Assembly: GCA_023159155.1 (NCBI GenBank)
Contig: JAJNNX010000057.1
Location: forward strand, 248,001-312,000
From: Ustulina deusta
Lineage: Eukaryota > Ascomycota > Sordariomycetes > Xylariales > Xylariaceae
Reading direction: 5' to 3'
DNA: 64,000 nt
The notes beneath the pieces are model-generated. The model searched no databases, had not been told where the DNA came from, and worked only from the letters and a program-made list of their open reading frames with translations. The position numbers were made by a program, and so were the translations under genes. Below are positions 1 through 11,894 of the stretch, piece by piece (within the stretch, counting starts at the first letter, position 1; each line of letters starts with the position of its first letter).

Positions 1-3000
1 ACCCGCCGAGTTATCACCACAAGATCCGGGATTAAGCTATTGAAGTCGTTCCTTGGCTTCTTCATTACCTACATCCTCTGTCTTATTCCTGCCGTGCGAG
101 TGCGATTGGGCCGCTATGCTTATATCATGGTTATATCCGCTATCCTCAACCACCCGGGACGAACAGTCGGAGCTCAGGTCGATGGGGCAGTGCTTACTAT
201 CTTCGGCACTGCGACGGGCCTTGGTTGGGGCGCCTTTGGGTTATGGGTTTCTATTGTTACGGCCACGGCGCGAGTCGGCTTTGGCGCCATCCTCGCGCTT
301 TTCCTTTTCATCCTCATATTTATTAGTGCCTGTCTCCGCTCCTACTATATTCGGACATATCAGTTTGTCATATGTGCTGGTATTGCCATTTCCTACACAT
401 GCTTAGCAGAAATATCAAGCACTGAAGTCTCCTGGTTCAAATTGGTTTCTTACGGAATCCCCTGGCTCATTGGGCAAGCCGTTTCTCTGGTTGTATGCAG
501 TATTGTCGCTCCTGATGCAGGGTCCCGTCCACTAGGTCAGTCCGTTAGAGTCTTTTATGCCCCTTTTTGACTCGTCTTGGGAGCACAATTTACCTTATTA
601 GGGTGTTTCTACTCTTATTCCTACTGCAAACTCCCGAAACCCTTTCCATCTGTTACCATAGATGACAATTACTGACTCCAGATTCTTAAATAGCCGTAGG
701 CATTCACCAAATTTTTAGTATCATGGTGGTAAGCGTCTGCAGTCTTTGTTTCCGTTAAATGCCTGCTAAGTTACCTAGGCTGGAATTCCACCTGTCCAAG
801 ATTCGGTGAGAATGCGGAGACGACTAGCTCAGGCATTCGTGAGCATGTCTCAAGTCCACAGAGATCTGGCAATCGACTTTTCCATCACCACTTTAAGCCC
901 GAAAGACGTTTTGATTCTTCGCAATTCAGTTCAAGCTGTGATTCGGACGCTTTGTAAGAATTTCTTGAGTCAAAATCCCCATTTCCTGTTCGTTTTCAAT
1001 AGTACCAGGACTTCATTTCGGATCGTCGTGTCTTTTAAGCCTTCCGCGGTCTTAAACACACATAGAACGCGCTTAAAGAGGATTGCTGACCATGCATGTT
1101 GCAGTAAGTTTGAAGACGGAAACTAGACTGCTCGAGCTTCCGACAAGCGATGCGCCCGATAGGGATAGCTCATCTCGTCAGCAGCTTCCAGAATTTATCA
1201 TTGAGATGGATAAGACCCCAGGAGCCTCCGGCCAGACTGAGGAAGAGGAAATCACGAAATTCGTCATTGGAAGTTTGGCAACACCCACAGAGAATCTATC
1301 GGATTCAATGAAGTTAGTTTTACAAAGTTGCGACGCCGCCCTAATGGATACGTGTGGACATCGGCGTTATTTAGGACCCCCATACAACATATCAAGTGAT
1401 ATTCATACCGCTTTGGTTGATCTACGAAAGCAGATCACTACGTTCAACACTCGACAAGAAGAGGTCTTAGCTAGCAACAGGCTACCTCATACCTGTTCTA
1501 GGTTCCCCGAGGTTGTCAAAATCTTTGCGTTTTGCCTTTCACTCCATCAAGCGGCTAGTTCAATTGAATCTCTCGCGACTCAACTGAACGAGTTACGGCA
1601 GAGACAGCCAAAATATCCACACTTCCACTTACCTTGCTATCCGTTCTGGAAAGCCATCCATCGAACTAATGCTCAGGTACGCCATGATAGAGGCGGTGTC
1701 ACAGCTGGTAAGATGGGATCAATCGTACGTAACATTAGATACACTGACCATAGTAGGTTCGTATTTCAGGAGTTTCAAAGATATTGCAAAGATAATCAAT
1801 AAGATCCAGTCTCGAGATTTCCAGCCAGTTGCACAAAAAGGGGCAACAGACACTCCATTAGCCACAACGACAGCCGATGACCTCAACAACAGCTCTAAGT
1901 CTAGAGAAGCCCACTTCCGGTACCAAATTTGGGCTGTTCTTCACCGGATGCAGGGCTTTGAGACACGGTTTGGGCTTAAGACGGCTATAGTCACCTCCCT
2001 TCTCGCCCTGCCTGCGTATTTGGTAGAAAGCCATCCTTGGTGGAATCACTATGACGCATGGTGGGGTGTTGTGATGGGTTGGTTGATAATGGGTCCCCGG
2101 TAAGATCTCAGTTACCTGTGGTGATATCGAACTGACAAAGCTTTCTGTAGAACGGGCGGAAATGTTCAGGATCTCTTTGCTAGAGCATTTTGCGCGGTTC
2201 TTGGCTCTCTGTGGGCTGGTCTATCGTATGCGGCTGGAAATGGAAACCCATATGTCATCGCAGTGTTTGCTTCAATCTTCGTATGTATTAGTCGAAGTCC
2301 TATTCCAGCCTCTTTCCCTATCCTACATCTTGTAGAAAATAAGCGCAAGTCAAGCTCCTGGATAAACCAGAGCTGGATACTTGTATATTTATTTCAATTT
2401 GCACTATTTCGTCCTAGAAGACAGCTGCTTACTCGTTTGACAGATGCTCCCTATGATGTACAGGTACACTCAAAGTACACATCCTGTAAGCAAAATAGGA
2501 AACCTGCATTGAGCTATTACTAAGAACATTACAGAGGTCAGGGATGGTCGGTTGTATTTCTTTTACAGTTGTTTCCCTATCAGAGGTGATTGAAAAAGGC
2601 AGACCATCGGTAGCAGATATCGCGGCAACCAGGGGCGCCTCAATGCTGTTTGGGGTTGTTGCGTCAGTTATTGTGAACTGGATTCTTTGGCCATTTGTGG
2701 CTCGCCATGACCTACGCAAGGGGCTAGCATTGATGATTTTCAACTGCAGCATAGTTTACAGGAGTTAGTAACCTTAGCCCCTTTTCTAACACCGCAGCGT
2801 CTCATTGTATATGGCAGGTATTATATCCCAATACGCATACTATGAAGACGGTGATGCACCTACAGAACAGGATATTAGAGCCTCTGAAATCATCGAAGGA
2901 CGGTTGCGGGAAGGATTCGTCAGACTCAGGCAACTGCTGGTAGAGAGCCCTATGAGTTAACTACAGGCATGGATTAAGTGCTAACTATCCTAGGGGTTGA

Positions 3001-3769
3001 CGCGCCATGAGATCCGCTTACGAGCTCCCTTCGATCCATTACCATACTCGGCGCTCATTAGGTCTGTAATTTAGAGCTCTCGTCCCTCTTTCTGATGTGC
3101 CCCAAGAGCAAGAGTTGCCTAACTACGGAGTTCTGTCCCCGACGCTCTTGCAAGCCTACTGAACTCTAGATTTTCTTTGATAATAAATGGCAATTACTGA
3201 CTCCTGGTTACTATGTAGTTCATGTGAGCAGTTCTTCGACCACATTGTCGCGGTACGGCAATCTTCCTTATTCTACCACCCTCACTTCGTTGGAGATGAT
3301 TCCGAAGCAGCTATGGACCTCCTTGGCCACAGGCGCGATCAAATTGCAACGGTCTTAACTAATCTGTACGTTCTGTCGGGAGCACTGCGCGCCGACAGAC
3401 CAGTCCCGGTGAGTTATCCCCCCTCAGATCGCCTTTTTCGGTATGATTAACTGTACATTCCCCAGAAATACCTTCCTAGCTCCGCTGTCGCCAGGAAGCG
3501 TTTACTAGACCGACTTTTTGAGCTTGAAAGAGAATATGCTGCTAGTGCAAAACACAGTAATAAAGAGACACAGCGAGAGCTTGGATTGAGACAAATTTAT
3601 AGTTACTCGTACAACGACAGTCTGACGGGATGCGTAGAGCAGGTCAAGGAGCTTGAGAAGTATACCAAAATAATCGTTGGCGAGCAAGGGTAAGTTGACC
3701 TGCTCATATATGAGGCCTTTGCTTATGGGGATTAGGTTCGATTGTGATTTCGCCATGCTGAGTGAATGA
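1..3769 (+). CDS. ArAE_2 / DUF2421 family membrane transporter, 5' end outside the window
   Basis: Multi-spanning membrane protein of the fungal aromatic-acid-exporter-like family (ArAE_2 N-terminal domain plus DUF2421), related to yeast Bre4. Exons read as <1-535, 694-728, 779-953, 1105-1707, 1757-2099, 2151-2280, 2425-2463, 2535-2763, 2818-2939, 2994-3061, 3219-3408, 3466-3689 and 3736-3769; the sum is 2727 bases, exactly 909 codons. The first exon encodes about five hydrophobic segments; a cytosolic stretch with RRKLA/SLKTETR-like family motifs follows; a second membrane block starts near 1970 (TGGNVQDL, GNGNPYV); the tail holds IYSYSYNDSLTGC and VGEQG, ending FAMLSE. Hydrophobic segments come in two blocks, as in the family. 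It first looks like scattered fragments, but all pieces join in phase, so I call it intact. Two of its 12 introns (536-693, 3062-3218) are introner-like elements. The substrate cannot be told. Confidence 0.85.
536..693 (+). repeat. Introner-like element, copy 1 (intron of the ArAE_2 transporter)
   Basis: A 158-bp phase-1 intron beginning GTCAG and ending TTAAATAG. It aligns without gaps over its full length with the 158-bp intron at 46844-47001; I count 127 matching positions. A 22-base run in the middle, from position 624, is identical, as is the branch-site block around AATTACTGACTC at 668-679. The flanking exons are unrelated to those of the other copy, so the homology is confined to the intron. 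Confidence 0.9.
3062..3218 (+). repeat. Introner-like element, copy 2 (intron of the ArAE_2 transporter)
   Basis: A 157-bp phase-2 intron from GTCTG to ATGTAG. It shares with the copies at 536 and 46844 the blocks GAGCA-GAGTTGCCT in the first half and AATGGCAATTACTGACTC at the branch site, in the same order and at the same distances from the splice sites. It is more diverged than those two are from each other. Splicing joins AG|T TCA TGT GAG in phase. Confidence 0.8.
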
Positions 3770-4359
3770 TGTCTAGACGTTCCACAAACGTTAAAAATGA
3801 ATATGTCTTTTAGAAGCAAAGTACCTATATCAATGATGTTTCTCGAGCTGCCTGTTAGGATATATGAGTTTATACATGAATGTATTTACAAGGTGTAGTT
3901 GCGAGCCCCGTAATAAGTAGCTATTTCCGCTGGACTTCGTAACAGTCTATTATTCTCCTTGTTAATGCTTGTTTTAAATGTTTAGCATCCGCGTTGCTGA
4001 TCTAGTAGTCAATTGCCATGAGTCTATTTCATGCCAAGGTTCGGTATTTGTTTTCCGCTCCACATCACTACTTCGGATCTCACCGCCATCCCCGCGATCT
4101 ACCGCAGTCTTCATGTCTCGGTGCGGTTTTGCAAGTTTAATCCTCGCACGTGCTTGTAAGTTGCGTTGGTTTTCGTTGGCCTAACTAGACCGCCATCTAC
4201 AACTGGAAGACCCTCAAGTAATGGTGAGGAGACATGCGTATTTCCTTCCTTATCGTGAAGTACCACGACTATTCTGGCCAAATATATGCAAGCCCGTCTG
4301 AATACAGCTTGTTCCCTATACGACGTTATCCTAATATCATTTCACCAGATAATATTATC
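3770..4359. other. Intergenic region between transporter and histidine phosphatase
   Basis: AT-rich 3' flank of the transporter and putative promoter of the phosphatase gene. The open frame at 3978-4184 has no family resemblance and no coding bias that I can see. No other feature was recognised. Confidence 0.5.
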
Positions 4360-5637
4360 ATGTTGGCAACCTTAATCTTTGCATTGCTTTCACTCAGCGC
4401 GACCCCACTGGCCCGAGAATTGGATTGGCCAGGTAAATGGGATCAACATCATAAGTCGACTATCAACTACACGACAATCAGTGGATTCTTCCTACAGGAC
4501 GATCCAACGACAGATCCTAAAACATTCGATTATGTGCGATCCCTCGCCAACTCCTGACACTGCACACTGTCATATCAATAACAATCTGCTAATGAGATGT
4601 TAGACCGCCGTGAACTATGGTCTCATCAATAGATCATATCCAACAGACAAAGGGTTCGACCTGTACGGGAAGAAAACTCAATGGCAGCGTTTTGAGTATT
4701 ACGTGGACAACCTAAACCGTAACGCCGACACGAACACGCAGTACAAAGTATTGTTCATGGCTAGGCACGGCGAGGGCTATCATAACACCGCAGAGAGTTA
4801 CTACGGAACTCCCGCTTGGAATGTAAGGTTTTTACAGGGCATTTACCCCCATACCCCATATGAGGATAATCATGAGTAGCAGTAGCAGTGCTGGGGTACT
4901 GAGGAATCACATAGTGTTACTGGGGCCCCTTAGACGGAAACGGCACGGTAGTCTGGAAAGACGCACGCCTAACAGACACCGGACTAGGGCAATGCACCAA
5001 AGCAAACGACTTCTGGAAATATGCGCTCGCGGTGGCGAAAATCCCGGCTCCGCAGACGTACTACAGCAGTCCGTTGACGCGCTCTGCGACGACGGCAAAC
5101 CTGACGTTCGCGGACCTCGATCTACCCGATACCCGCCCCTTCGCGCCGACCCTGAAGGAGTTGTTGAGAGAAGGGATATCGATACGCTCGTGCGACGAAC
5201 GCTCCAGTAAGGCGGCTCTCGCGAGGCTCCTCCCGGGCTTCAGGTTCGAGGACGGCTTTACCGAAACAGATCTGCTCTGGAGGGGCCGCGACGGCCAGGG
5301 CGAGACAGATGAGGCGCAGGCCCGGCGCGCAAAAACTGCCCTCGATGATATCTTTAGACACGATGCAAGCACTTGGGTTAGTATTACCACGCACTCGGGA
5401 CAGATCGCCACGGCGCTAAGGGTGCTGGGACACGGCGTGTTCAGTCTCTCGACGGGTCAGGCTATCCCCGTGTTAGTTCAGGCGAAAACGATTGCTGCTC
5501 TGCCCAGTACGACTTTGGCTTCTTTTACACCCGAGGCTACGTGCTTTGCGCCGCCCGTCACGAGCATCCAGGGCCAAGGGTGTGTGTGCTCGAGTGTGGC
5601 TTCTGTCTCCCCAACCCCCTCTCTTTTAGATGGGTGA
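4360..5637 (+). CDS. Secreted histidine phosphatase (phosphoglycerate-mutase-like fold)
   Basis: Histidine-phosphatase-superfamily enzyme of 371 residues, close to fungal PMU1/phosphoglycerate-mutase-like proteins; it would hydrolyse a phosphate ester, substrate unknown. Exons 4360-4533, 4604-4822 and 4915-5637 total 372 codons. The start ATG is followed by a hydrophobic signal peptide ending near LSATPLARE, which suggests secretion or entry to the ER. The phosphohistidine motif appears as MARHGEGYHN and the second catalytic histidine as ITTHSGQ; the C-terminal half has PLTRSATTA, typical of the fold. Introns are short (70 and 92 bp) with CTAAT/CTGAG-like branch sites. The C-terminal 50 residues are rich in Cys, Ser and Pro and look low-complexity. 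A start at 4234 in another frame was rejected because it lacks the signal peptide and family match. Confidence 0.85.
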
Positions 5638-7183
5638 TGCAACATTGGACCACATCGAGGCAAATAGCGTGACTATAATGCCATTGTGCAACTAATGTGC
5701 CCAGATTTTTAAGGATAGCTTCGATGATTGATCCCCTGATCCCACTTCCTTACACAACCTCAAGCCTCCTTCTCTTGTCCCGAAATAAAAAGGAGCCAGT
5801 TAACCTGGGATATCATTGTCACCCTAATGACCCGTGATCAACTTCCCGTGTGACTAGATCCCAACATCTTGGAAAGTGTCCAAAAGACGGATACATTATC
5901 TTTCCGATCTATATATTGATTCTGCACCGAATATTACCGCATTCGGTAAATCAGGTTGCGTTACACTACATAAATCAATCTTGGTCACGCATCGTCATCT
6001 CATCCTGCAATCTATGTATACTTTAGTATTAAGGACTTCGATCTGGGCAGAGAGAGAGGAGGGCACCCCTAGCCTACATCAAGCGAAGAAACAATAAATA
6101 GGCAATCGAGTAGATGCGTGCCCAGTTTCGCCTGAACTGGGTCGGGGTCTTTAACGTTCATGTGGTATGCCAAGTCCCGATATGAACGTATAGGTAGGTA
6201 TAGTAATAGTAGTACATGCAATGGAGACTCTGCCCTAGCGATATCGACTGAATACCTACCTGCCTAGACTAGGTCGTGTAAGCGGGAAATGCCACCCTCG
6301 GCTGCAGCTCTCACACCAGCTTTTCCACTTGTCAGACATTATCTAATGTGTTATTCTCGATTCATAATCCACCGACTATCGACACCCAGAAGCGCGGATG
6401 AAACCTCCCGCTCTGTGGCTGCGCGGGAGCCAATGAGTTCTAGTCTAGAAATCGATACTTGCGTCTGTCGGAGAGAGGAGTTATAATTATTACATAAGCT
6501 GGCTTTGCTGTTCGCTATCCTCTGGGGACGAGAAGAATGAAAACAATCAAAATAATATGAACGCTTTCTCTTAGATCTTTCCCTTGTTAGTGCCCAGGCT
6601 ACAACGAATCTTTCATTTGAATATGGGACTTACCCATTTATTCGCGGTTATGGATCTAGGCTGCTGCTTCCATAGGCGCTGAATAGGTCCCTACAAAGAA
6701 GCGTGCGAGCTTCCGTAGAAGATAGCCAACCTGATCAACCATGACAGTACGCTATGGTAAGGGCCGTAACTAAACTGGGATCGTTTTGGTCATCAACACG
6801 TCATCTTAGCAGCTGAGGCGGTAGGCGCTGCTGTTGAACCAAGTTGCTATTTTGATATGTGCCTCTCAAATTCCAAGCCCAAGGAGTTCAAATGTGAGTG
6901 GGGGTTGAAGAAGAATCTGGTTTTACGAGACGGGACGTCCCGTTGTAGTGGGTTTGACGGTAATAGTAGTGCGCCCGAGTATGGAGATTACATGTTTTGA
7001 TGTCAGTTCTGTAAGATGTATTATTCATGGAGATATGTCGGCCATGTCTGATATCTGGCCAGGCCAGCCTGTTATCCAGGGGAGGGGTAAACAAGGTAGG
7101 ATATATGATCGTGACCGGAGAACTTTTCTATCATGGATTGACACGTTGTAGACCCAGAAAGGTATGCTAGTCTAGCTCATTAC
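5638..7183. other. Intergenic region with TAGGTA-type motifs
   Basis: 1.5 kb with only short spurious frames. It contains ATAGGTAGGTATAG near 6189 and TACCTACCTGCC near 6254, members of the dispersed palindromic motif seen throughout the window. It probably holds the phosphatase terminator and the promoter of the FAD oxidase. No gene or RNA was recognised. Confidence 0.5.
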
Positions 7184-9547
7184 ATGGCTCATTATACTAC
7201 AATGATGCACTTTTCTATAATCGCTGGTATCCTTACCTTCATATCAAGGGCCAATTGTATCAACTTCCCTTTCGAAGCAACGGTGCTCGAAGACGACGAC
7301 ATTGGCAACTTCTCTGCCATTGCTTTCGGTAATAGGGGGACAGCAAGCCCGGTATATGACGGACCGGAATGCAAGGTCTACCCAGGCACGGCGACATGGC
7401 CGCTCGAAGTAGAGTGGGCGCAACTGAACAGTACTCTGGACGGCGCTTTACTCAAGCCTGTTCCCGCCGCTGCTGTATGTTATAACGGCCCTTACGAGGA
7501 CACGAATCAGTGCAACTTCCTGCTACGCAACACGAGCTCATCACGCTTCTACATCAATGATCCACTCACAGTTCTCGCCATGTGGCCTGAGGGCGACACA
7601 TGCTATGCCTCGGCCAGCACCACGGGCCTAAACTGCACGCAGGGCGGGTTCCCTAGTTACGTTGTTAATGTAACGACGGTGAAGCAGATCCAGGCCGCGG
7701 TGAACTTCGCACGGAACAAGAATCTCAGACTGGTTGTCAAGTGAGCCGAAAGCGTTTCTTTGGGTGTTGATTTTTTGAAAGTACTACAGGATACAACCGC
7801 GGATGAACTCGGTGGCTAATCGTCGTAGGAATACTGGCCACGACTTCTTCGGACGTTCCACGGGATTCGGTGCCCTGGGCATTTGGACACATTGGTTGAA
7901 GGACTTTGAATTTCTGCCTGAGTATAGTATTGGTGAGTATAGGGGTATGGCTGCCCGAGTTGGCGCAGGACTTGAGAGTTGGGAGCTGTTCACATATATG
8001 GAAAAGCACAATATAACAGTCCTGGTTGCTGGTCCCTATACCGTCGGCGCGTTCGGGGGGTGGATAACAGGTGGTGGGCACTCAGCGCTAGCCTCAACCT
8101 ATGGCATGGGAGCTGATCAAGTGTTGTCGCTGGGTGTTGTTACTGCTGACGGGCAGTTCGTGACGGCGGATGCGAATCAAAATACCGACCTATTCTTCGC
8201 ACTGCGCGGAGGTGGCGGGAGTGAGTGTGGTTTTTTTCTAAACAAGCTCACATCTGTTGCCTGATGACGGACTAATGAAAGCGTAAACCATCTAGGCACA
8301 TATGGCATTGTGACCTCAGCCATAGTAAAAGCCCATCCCACGACTTCAGTCCTAAGCTCCTCGCTTAGGTTTTCCGTCCAACCGGCCACAAACTCTCCCG
8401 CCAACGTCACAGAATCGTTCTGGGCGGCTTTCGATGCATACCACAAGTTTGGGCTAGATATCGTCGACAACGGGGGTACGGCATACAGCTCGGTGTCACG
8501 CATCGCACCTCAATCAGGTGGCAATGCTCCGCCGGGAGCTAGTTTCTCGGCTACTATCGAGATGCCGGGGATGTCAGCCACGCAGCTCACTGCGTTCGTA
8601 AAACCATTGTACGACCGCATTGCAGCCCTCGGGATCAACTTCCCTGCTTCCAGCATCACACAAGCCTCTAATTGGCAAGATGTAAGCCATGGCGTAGGAG
8701 ACATGCCGGGCAGTGGCGGACGTTTTGCCAGTCGAATCTTCCCTCGAGTGAGCTTCGAGAACCCGAGCCGCTTCGCTGTGACACAGAAGGCCATTCGGAA
8801 TACTGTTGAGGCTGGATATCTTTTCCATGGAATTAACATGGCACCCAGGTCAGTACTCTGGAGCCCCCGATGCCTTCTCCTAGGTTGCTTAATCAGGGGA
8901 TTTCACTCCTGGGACTCTGTAACTGCCCGAAACACTCGACGTTATTTACAATAGATGGTCGAATTACTGACTCTATATTCCTACGTAGCCTCAATGTTGC
9001 AGGATACCCCGGCCGCGACAGCGCTGTGAACCCGGCATTCCGCACTGGTGGTGAGTTATATCGAGAGCTAACTTTCTTTCTTATCTGGACCATGCCGAGA
9101 ACAGAGGGCCGCCGGCTCTGGATAGACCCATGTCTCAAGAGTCCTACATATCCCCAAAACATTCATAGATTCCGGTTAGAAGTGATATCGCTGACATTTG
9201 ATATTGCAGTCATGCATGCCGACGTCTTTGAGGGTACGAATTTGCGGGGTCTTTCAGCGCAAGGTGTACGCGATGCACACGCGACATTCAACGTGTATAT
9301 GAATCAGATCCGACAGGCTACGCCCGAGGGTGGATCGTATATTAACGAAGGCGACATTGAGGAACCAGAGTGGCAGAAAGCGTTCTTTGGCAACAACTAT
9401 GCGAGGCTGGTGGAGGTGAAGACGAGCTGGGATCCTTGGAACTTGTTTTACACTCCTGTTGGTGTCGGGAGCGAGAGTTGGGTTGTCCGGACTGTTGATC
9501 ATGGTCTGCCGACCCAGGATGGACCGCTCTGTCGAGCCGACTTGTGA
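7184..9547 (+). CDS. Secreted FAD-linked oxidoreductase (PCMH + BBE domains), isoamyl-alcohol-oxidase-like
   Basis: Vanillyl-alcohol-oxidase-superfamily enzyme, about 630 residues; oxidises an alcohol or sugar-like substrate with O2. Exons 7184-7740, 7829-8220, 8296-8848, 8989-9050 and 9210-9547 total 634 codons. A signal peptide follows the starts at 7184, 7202 or 7205 (MMHFSIIAGIL); 7202/7205 gives the tidier one. The FAD-binding PCMH domain shows KNTGHDFFGRSTGFGALGIW, where the His is the expected covalent-FAD site, and FGGWITGGGHSALA; the second flavinylation Cys of bicovalent enzymes is not seen. The C-terminal BBE domain ends WDPWNLFYTPVGVGSESW. Several N-x-S/T sites fit a secreted glycoprotein. 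Intron 8849-8988 is an introner-like element; intron 9051-9209 is also unusually long but not clearly related. The isoamyl alcohol oxidase assignment rests on the WTH motif near residue 200. Confidence 0.87.
8849..8988 (+). repeat. Introner-like element, copy 3 (intron of the FAD oxidase)
   Basis: A 140-bp phase-2 intron from GTCAGT to ACGTAG. Its 3' half, ACTGCCCGAAAC then GAATTACTGACTCTA, matches the corresponding blocks of copies 1 and 6; the 5' part GTCAGT-CTGGAG also matches. It is about 18 bp shorter than copies 1 and 6, mainly through loss in the middle. Splicing gives AG|C CTC AAT GTT in frame with the conserved GYPGRD region. Confidence 0.8.
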
Positions 9548-11894
9548 CGTGCGAGCCTTTATCTAGCCGCCCAATAAAGGGCTGCCAACACGACGAATAT
9601 GGCATAGCAATATGATAGATTTTAGGGGTCTGATAGGTATAGGGAGGGATGTTTCCTGCTCCTCAGATGTGGTATATGGAACTTCAATGTTAGTGAAGTG
9701 CGTCCTTCCTGAGACCACTTAAATTTATTGTTCTGACCTTAGTCTCTCATGGGCATCTTCTCGTCTATTTTCGTCATCGTGGTCGCAACAATGGTAAAGA
9801 CGCACACAAACTGCAGTGGTAACATTTCACGGTTTCCCCTCGCAGTTGGTCTTCCAAGATCCCAAAACAGCTAATGTTCACTTCTGCGAACCGCACAAAG
9901 TTGTCCTCACGCTAGGCTCTTCAGGACAGCCGATTGAGAGAGTCTTAGAGCAAAGCAAGGGATTTTGAGTCACCGGGGGCCACAGATTCAAAGCGTTGGC
10001 AGCTATGACCCTCTGGGCTTAAAGTTTCACCGGAGGCTGAAAGCTATGAACAACGATGTATCAGATGGGCTATGTTCTCTTTCTCTCCCACACTCTGGGT
10101 ATTGAGATGGCCCTGACCAAGAAGGGAAAAAAGCAAAAGAAAACATAATGAACAACCACCCATTGGAAGCACCGAAAGACAGCTAGCTAGAACCTACACC
10201 AATGTTTTAGGCTTGCCTATAACTAACTATAGGTAGGTACTTACGAAGGTAATGTCCAGAAGATGAGGGTACTACCTTATGTACACCTAAGGTAGGTACT
10301 TACCTAGGTACTTAATTCTATTGACTCAAGCAGATAAGTGTTTGTGTAAGCCCCCTACGATGGCCATAAGAAGTCTCTTGATTGTGCCCAAGTATGACAG
10401 TAAGTACCTATGTATCTTCCTGACCAAGTGCAAGCATCTCCAAATGCAACTTTTCTATAGCTACTAAAGGTTACACTAACTAACTATAGCTAATATTTTA
10501 AACCTAGTTTATAAATTTACAAAAAAAAAACCCAAAACCCCCATTTAATTAGGGGTTTGATTAATATTTGGTTTACTTGACCTATAAGTGTAGCATTCAA
10601 TAGGTAGTTGGCTATAAGGACTTCTATTCAACTGAGTACTTCTGTGTGGGGACCTGGCCACCATAGGGCTTTTTCATGGCCATTGTAGGTGGTCTCGAGT
10701 TTGCGAGAGAAAAGATCTGCATAGCTAGGCTTTGTCGGGTGCGCCCAGCTGTTCGATGTGGGACAAATCCATACCACCAGTTCAAGAGCCGGTCTATGGT
10801 CAAGGGTATTAATGTTTGTGTCAGGAACCTTAGGTACATAAGGTCATATGTGATGTACCTACTTACCTACATATATGTAGTACCTACACTATCCCGAGCA
10901 GCTTGGACTTGTTGTCTACTACCTTTTATTAACTGAGGGTAGGCGGGTAGGGAGGTAGGTACCTACCTAAGGATGTTCCTATTTAGGGACACTGTTGCTC
11001 TCTCACTGAAAGCAGAACCACCCCATTGCTATCCCCCAAAACCCTGTGAAAGCTACCTAGGGACCAAACAAGGTACCTAGGCACATAGGTACCCATTCCA
11101 TATAGGTAGATGGGTACCTTGTATCCACTGTTACCTCCCATTAGTGTAGGTACCACATCGAACTCTGCTTCAAGTTCTACCTCCACAACATGCTCCCCCC
11201 AGACTCTACCAATCTACCTACTCCTACACAACTTGAACCCAGATTTTAGCAACCACCACAGTCTCACTACGCCATACAGCGCCCTTCTCGACCCAAGCAT
11301 CACTAACTTTTGTTCATCTCCTGCTCATCGCCACCACGCGACGATCCATTTCCAGCTCAGACAAATCCCCAACCCTCCCCCCTTCAGGTCGGCAGCAGAG
11401 AGACGCGCCAGCCGAAGCCGCACACAGCCGTGGAACTCTCCCACCTCTCCGGCTCGACATATCCCTGACAGGCAGGCGTCCGACGAAGCTTCACCGAGTT
11501 GGGACGACTTTAGTGTTCCTCGTCCACTCACCAACTCATCGACCACCGAACTCTCTGGCCAGGTGAACACCTACCTCTAGAACCCTCCCCGACGACCGCT
11601 GCTCCCAGACAACCGACCATACCTGCCGCCCGACGGCCACCTCGGCCAATCAGTCAGCCAGGCTCATGACCGCATTGCCCAACGAGCCGTTGAGCGTACG
11701 CCATCTCTCCGTTGTCGAGTAGTCCGCAGCCTCTGTGTGTCTGCTTGCGTGGCTCTCGCTCTCGTGGCATAGTCGGTCGCCATCCCGTGTGATTTTGCGA
11801 GGGGTTCTAGGGGATTCGCATTTCACCTCGTCCCATCTCCCACCTCCCGTCCCCTTCCCCTTCTTCCCCCGCCGATCCCGTGACCACCACCCCC
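9548..11894. other. Gene-poor region with TAGGTA palindromes and an AT-rich hairpin
   Basis: 2.3 kb without a supportable gene. At 10200-10330, 10850-10970 and 11050-11160 there are dense repeats of TAGGTAGGTAC and its complement. At 10490-10580 there is an AT-rich stretch containing the stem AAACCCC...GGGGTTT (10526-10559) separated by a short AT-rich loop. From about 11160 to 11894 the strand is C/T-rich and probably serves as promoter and 5' leader of NOT1. The frames at 11110-11580 (+) and 11650-12021 (-) have no family resemblance. Confidence 0.5.

Noticed and set aside
1..3769. Transporter gene as a string of broken fragments
   Set aside because: Twelve GT-AG introns, including two introner-like ones, join all pieces in phase to exactly 909 codons with family-like sequence throughout.
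9051..9209. Intron 4 of the FAD oxidase as another introner copy
   Set aside because: It has the right length and one similar block (CATGTCTC-AGAG), but the branch-site region and the middle do not match the family.
11110..11580. 156-residue Ser/Pro/Thr-rich frame upstream of NOT1
   Set aside because: It is translated from the C-rich promoter and leader of NOT1; no conserved segment, and a mirrored frame is open on the minus strand.
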